Part shown: positions 5,237 to 6,448 of the stretch, piece after piece
Layout of the letters: every line of letters begins with the position of its first letter
Position numbering within the stretch: the first letter of the stretch is position 1
From: Pseudomonadota bacterium
GTDB taxonomy: Bacteria > Pseudomonadota > Gammaproteobacteria > Burkholderiales > SHXO01
DNA: 6,448 nt
NCBI GenBank assembly: GCA_023430065.1
Contig: JAEZCG010000015.1
Coordinates: 1 to 6,448, forward strand
Reading direction: 5' to 3'
Program-made: the position numbers and the translations under genes
The notes under the pieces: generated by a model
What the model was told of the DNA's origin: nothing
What the model saw: the letters and a program-made list of their open reading frames with translations, nothing else
Databases searched by the model: none

Positions 5237-5335
5237 CTGGCGCGCAGGTGAGCGCTATTCGAGTTTTTCATCGACCAGCGCTCAGGTCAGCGGCTTCGCG
5301 TTAGCGTTCCGGGTTGGTGCGATGTCTGGTTGAGT
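5200..5335 (+). repeat. Weak second attC-like candidate (concentric core boxes)
   Basis: GCTCAAC (5200-5206, RYYYAAC) and GTTGAGT (5329-5335, GTTRRRY) are complementary at six of seven positions. Their midpoint is within one base of that of a perfect 8-base inverted repeat, TGAGCGCT (5249-5256) and AGCGCTCA (5277-5284). A 4-base CGCA/TGCG pairing lies between them at the expected place for L boxes. The arms otherwise pair poorly. A competing local hairpin, GCCAGC/GCTGGC (5222-5241), covers the stop codon of the preceding gene. This could be a degenerate attC ending the cassette that begins at 4551, or coincidence. Confidence 0.25.
5249..5284. repeat. 8-base inverted repeat TGAGCGCT/AGCGCTCA
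   Basis: Perfect 8-base arms with a 20-base spacer containing TTTTT lie 12 bases after the 88-residue protein gene. The T-run is inside the loop, so it is not a textbook terminator. It may act in transcript ending between the plus-strand small gene and the convergent minus-strand reading frame, or form the core of the weak attC-like candidate. Confidence 0.45.
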
Positions 5336-5344
5336 CGGGCCGGC

Positions 5345-5737
5345 TCAGAACTCCCGAACACTTCCGTTACCGTTCGCCAATACGAACGAATCTCCCTTCG
5401 GGAAGAACTTGTTCCCGATTTCGATCGCCTCTTGAACGGTGGCGGTTCCGGCTGGCAGCTGCGTCACCGATTTCCCGTCGAACCGCCAGCCGACCAGCGC
5501 CAGCAGGAAGCCGGTCAGTGCGCGGGCCCAGAAGGGGCTGTGCGTCACGCTGTCGCGGCCCGACGCCGTGGTGATGACGATCACATTGCTCTTCAACGTT
5601 CTGGGAACGCATGCATCGGTCGCACATCCGGCGTTGCCTCCGGCGAATCGTGCGTCGATCCAGCCGTTTGGCGAATTCCCTAGCCGCCTGCCTCCCGGGA
5701 GCCAGGTGAGGCCGGCTCTCGTTACAGTCCAACTCAC
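5345..5737 (-). CDS. Uncharacterised minus-strand reading frame, possibly a gene remnant
   Basis: A 130-codon frame with GTG at 5737-5735 as the first start after an upstream TAG; only a weak GAGG precedes it. From about residue 52 onward it reads like a genuine protein with strong third-position G/C: VIVITTASGRDSVTHSPFW, a hydrophobic ARALTGFLLALVGWRF stretch (71-86), then DGKSVTQLPAGTATVQEAIEIGN and a polar C-terminus. The first 50 residues (Trp/Gly/Arg-rich, with Cys38 and Cys43) are less convincing and may not be translated, so the true product may start later or be the surviving C-terminal part of a longer gene. I do not recognise the family. The VITTAS segment faintly recalls the strand after the catalytic Cys in caspase-like peptidases, but no His/Cys dyad can be assigned. 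It is convergent with the 88-residue gene and divergent from the methyltransferase gene (39-base gap). Confidence 0.45.
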   Translation of the reverse strand: MSWTVTRAGLTWLPGGRRLGNSPNGWIDARFAGGNAGCATDACVPRTLKSNVIVITTASGRDSVTHSPFWARALTGFLLALVGWRFDGKSVTQLPAGTATVQEAIEIGNKFFPKGDSFVLANGNGSVREF

Positions 5738-5776
5738 CAGGCCTCGATCATCGGCAACCTACTCCAAAGCTCCACA

Positions 5777-6448
5777 ATGGACATCCCACGCATATTCACC
5801 ATCAGCGAGAGCGCGCACCGGATCCACAACCCGATCACCCCCGAGAAGCTTGCCACGCTGGGCGCCGCGCTACGTCTGGAAGCTGGGGCCCGGGTGCTCG
5901 ACCTCGGCAGCGGTTCGGGCGAGATGCTGTGCACCTGGGCACGCGATCACGCTGTCATGGGCACCGGCATCGACATGAGTCCATTGTTCACCGAGCAAGC
6001 GAAACGCCGCGCCGAAGAACTCGGCGTCGCCGATCGAGTCGAGTTCATCCATGGCGATGCTGCCGGCTACGTCTCCGACGAGAAGGTCGATGTCGCAGCC
6101 TGTATCGGTGCCACCTGGATCGGCGGCGGCGTCGCCGGCACGATCGCGCTTCTGGCGCGCAGCCTGCGCGGCCGGGGGATCATCCTCGTCGGCGAACCCT
6201 TCTGGCGGCAGTTACCGCCGACGCAAGAGGTTGCGAAGGGATGTCTTGCGCAAGCGATCTCCGACTTTCTCATGCTTCCGGACCTTCTCGCGTCGTTCGG
6301 CCCCCTTGGCTATGACGTCGTTGAAATGGTTCTGGCTGACCAGGACGGCTGGGACAGATACGAGGCGGCCAAGTGGCTCACCATGCGCCGATGGCTAGAA
6401 ACCAACCCCGACGACGCATTCGCGAAAGATGTTCGAGCCAAACTCACC
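5777..6448 (+). CDS. Class I SAM-dependent methyltransferase (C-terminus beyond right edge)
   Basis: The 224 codons seen have no stop before the window end. Residues 38-48 carry the SAM-binding motif I (ARVLDLGSGSG). GTGIDMS (62-68) is the acidic strand-2 region, with Asp66 expected to bind the SAM ribose. VEFIHGDAAGY follows with the adenine-contacting Asp, then VDVAACIGATWIGG (motif IV region) and the LLARSLRGRGIILVGEPFW strand (motif VI region). This is a Rossmann-fold, soluble methyltransferase; the substrate (small molecule or protein) cannot be deduced. From memory of similar proteins the full length is around 250-260, so some 30 residues are missing. The start ATG at 5777 has no obvious Shine-Dalgarno sequence, so translation may be weak or leaderless. 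The N-terminal MDIPRIFTISESAHRIHNP reads like the conserved family start, which supports this choice. Confidence 0.9.
   Translation, partial: MDIPRIFTISESAHRIHNPITPEKLATLGAALRLEAGARVLDLGSGSGEMLCTWARDHAVMGTGIDMSPLFTEQAKRRAEELGVADRVEFIHGDAAGYVSDEKVDVAACIGATWIGGGVAGTIALLARSLRGRGIILVGEPFWRQLPPTQEVAKGCLAQAISDFLMLPDLLASFGPLGYDVVEMVLADQDGWDRYEAAKWLTMRRWLETNPDDAFAKDVRAKLT

Noticed and set aside
5439..5978. Plus-strand 179-codon frame across the 5738-5776 gap
   Set aside because: It reads through the methyltransferase start in another frame and is Ser/Arg/Pro-rich without resemblance to a protein family.

Overview
The window looks like chromosomal DNA from a GC-rich proteobacterium, most likely a betaproteobacterium of the Burkholderiales type. 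The reasons are an estimated two-thirds G+C, strong third-position G/C in the genes, a Bug/TctC solute-binding protein (a family greatly expanded in Bordetella, Cupriavidus and relatives), a neighbouring family III CoA-transferase, and a PQQ-dehydrogenase plus HbpS-like gene pair. This assignment is inference; no rRNA or other marker gene is present.

Left block, 1-1672, minus strand. Read in the direction of transcription it encodes a stand-alone two-CBS-domain protein (1672-1229), a secreted HbpS/GlcG-type heme-binding protein (1166-453) and the first 92 residues of a PQQ-dependent dehydrogenase of the methanol/ethanol (XoxF-like) family (277 to the left edge). All three starts have good ribosome binding sites. 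The last two plausibly form a periplasmic alcohol-oxidation module.

Middle block, 1732-4374, plus strand. A perfect TATAAT box lies just upstream of a compact operon. The operon encodes a small cupin, a Bug-type periplasmic carboxylate-binding protein (its start is 1 nt after the cupin stop) and a CaiB/BaiF family III CoA-transferase with the catalytic Asp at residue 169. The set suggests capture of an organic acid and its activation as a CoA thioester. No TctA/TctB membrane partner is present, and the substrate cannot be read from the sequence.

Right block, 4375-6448. A 349-base non-coding stretch holds a well-formed integron-type recombination site (attC-like, 4447-4557), with 7-base core boxes at both ends and a nested imperfect palindrome. 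It is followed by two small plus-strand genes: a Lys-rich 51-residue protein and an 88-residue protein of unknown function. A weaker, concentric pair of core boxes spans the end of the second gene (5200-5335), so the pair could be a cassette-like unit. No integrase is visible. Next comes an uncharacterised minus-strand reading frame (5737-5345), and then a class I SAM-dependent methyltransferase that runs off the right edge.

The most interesting signal is the attC-like site and the small unknown genes behind it. The rest is fairly ordinary metabolic gene content.
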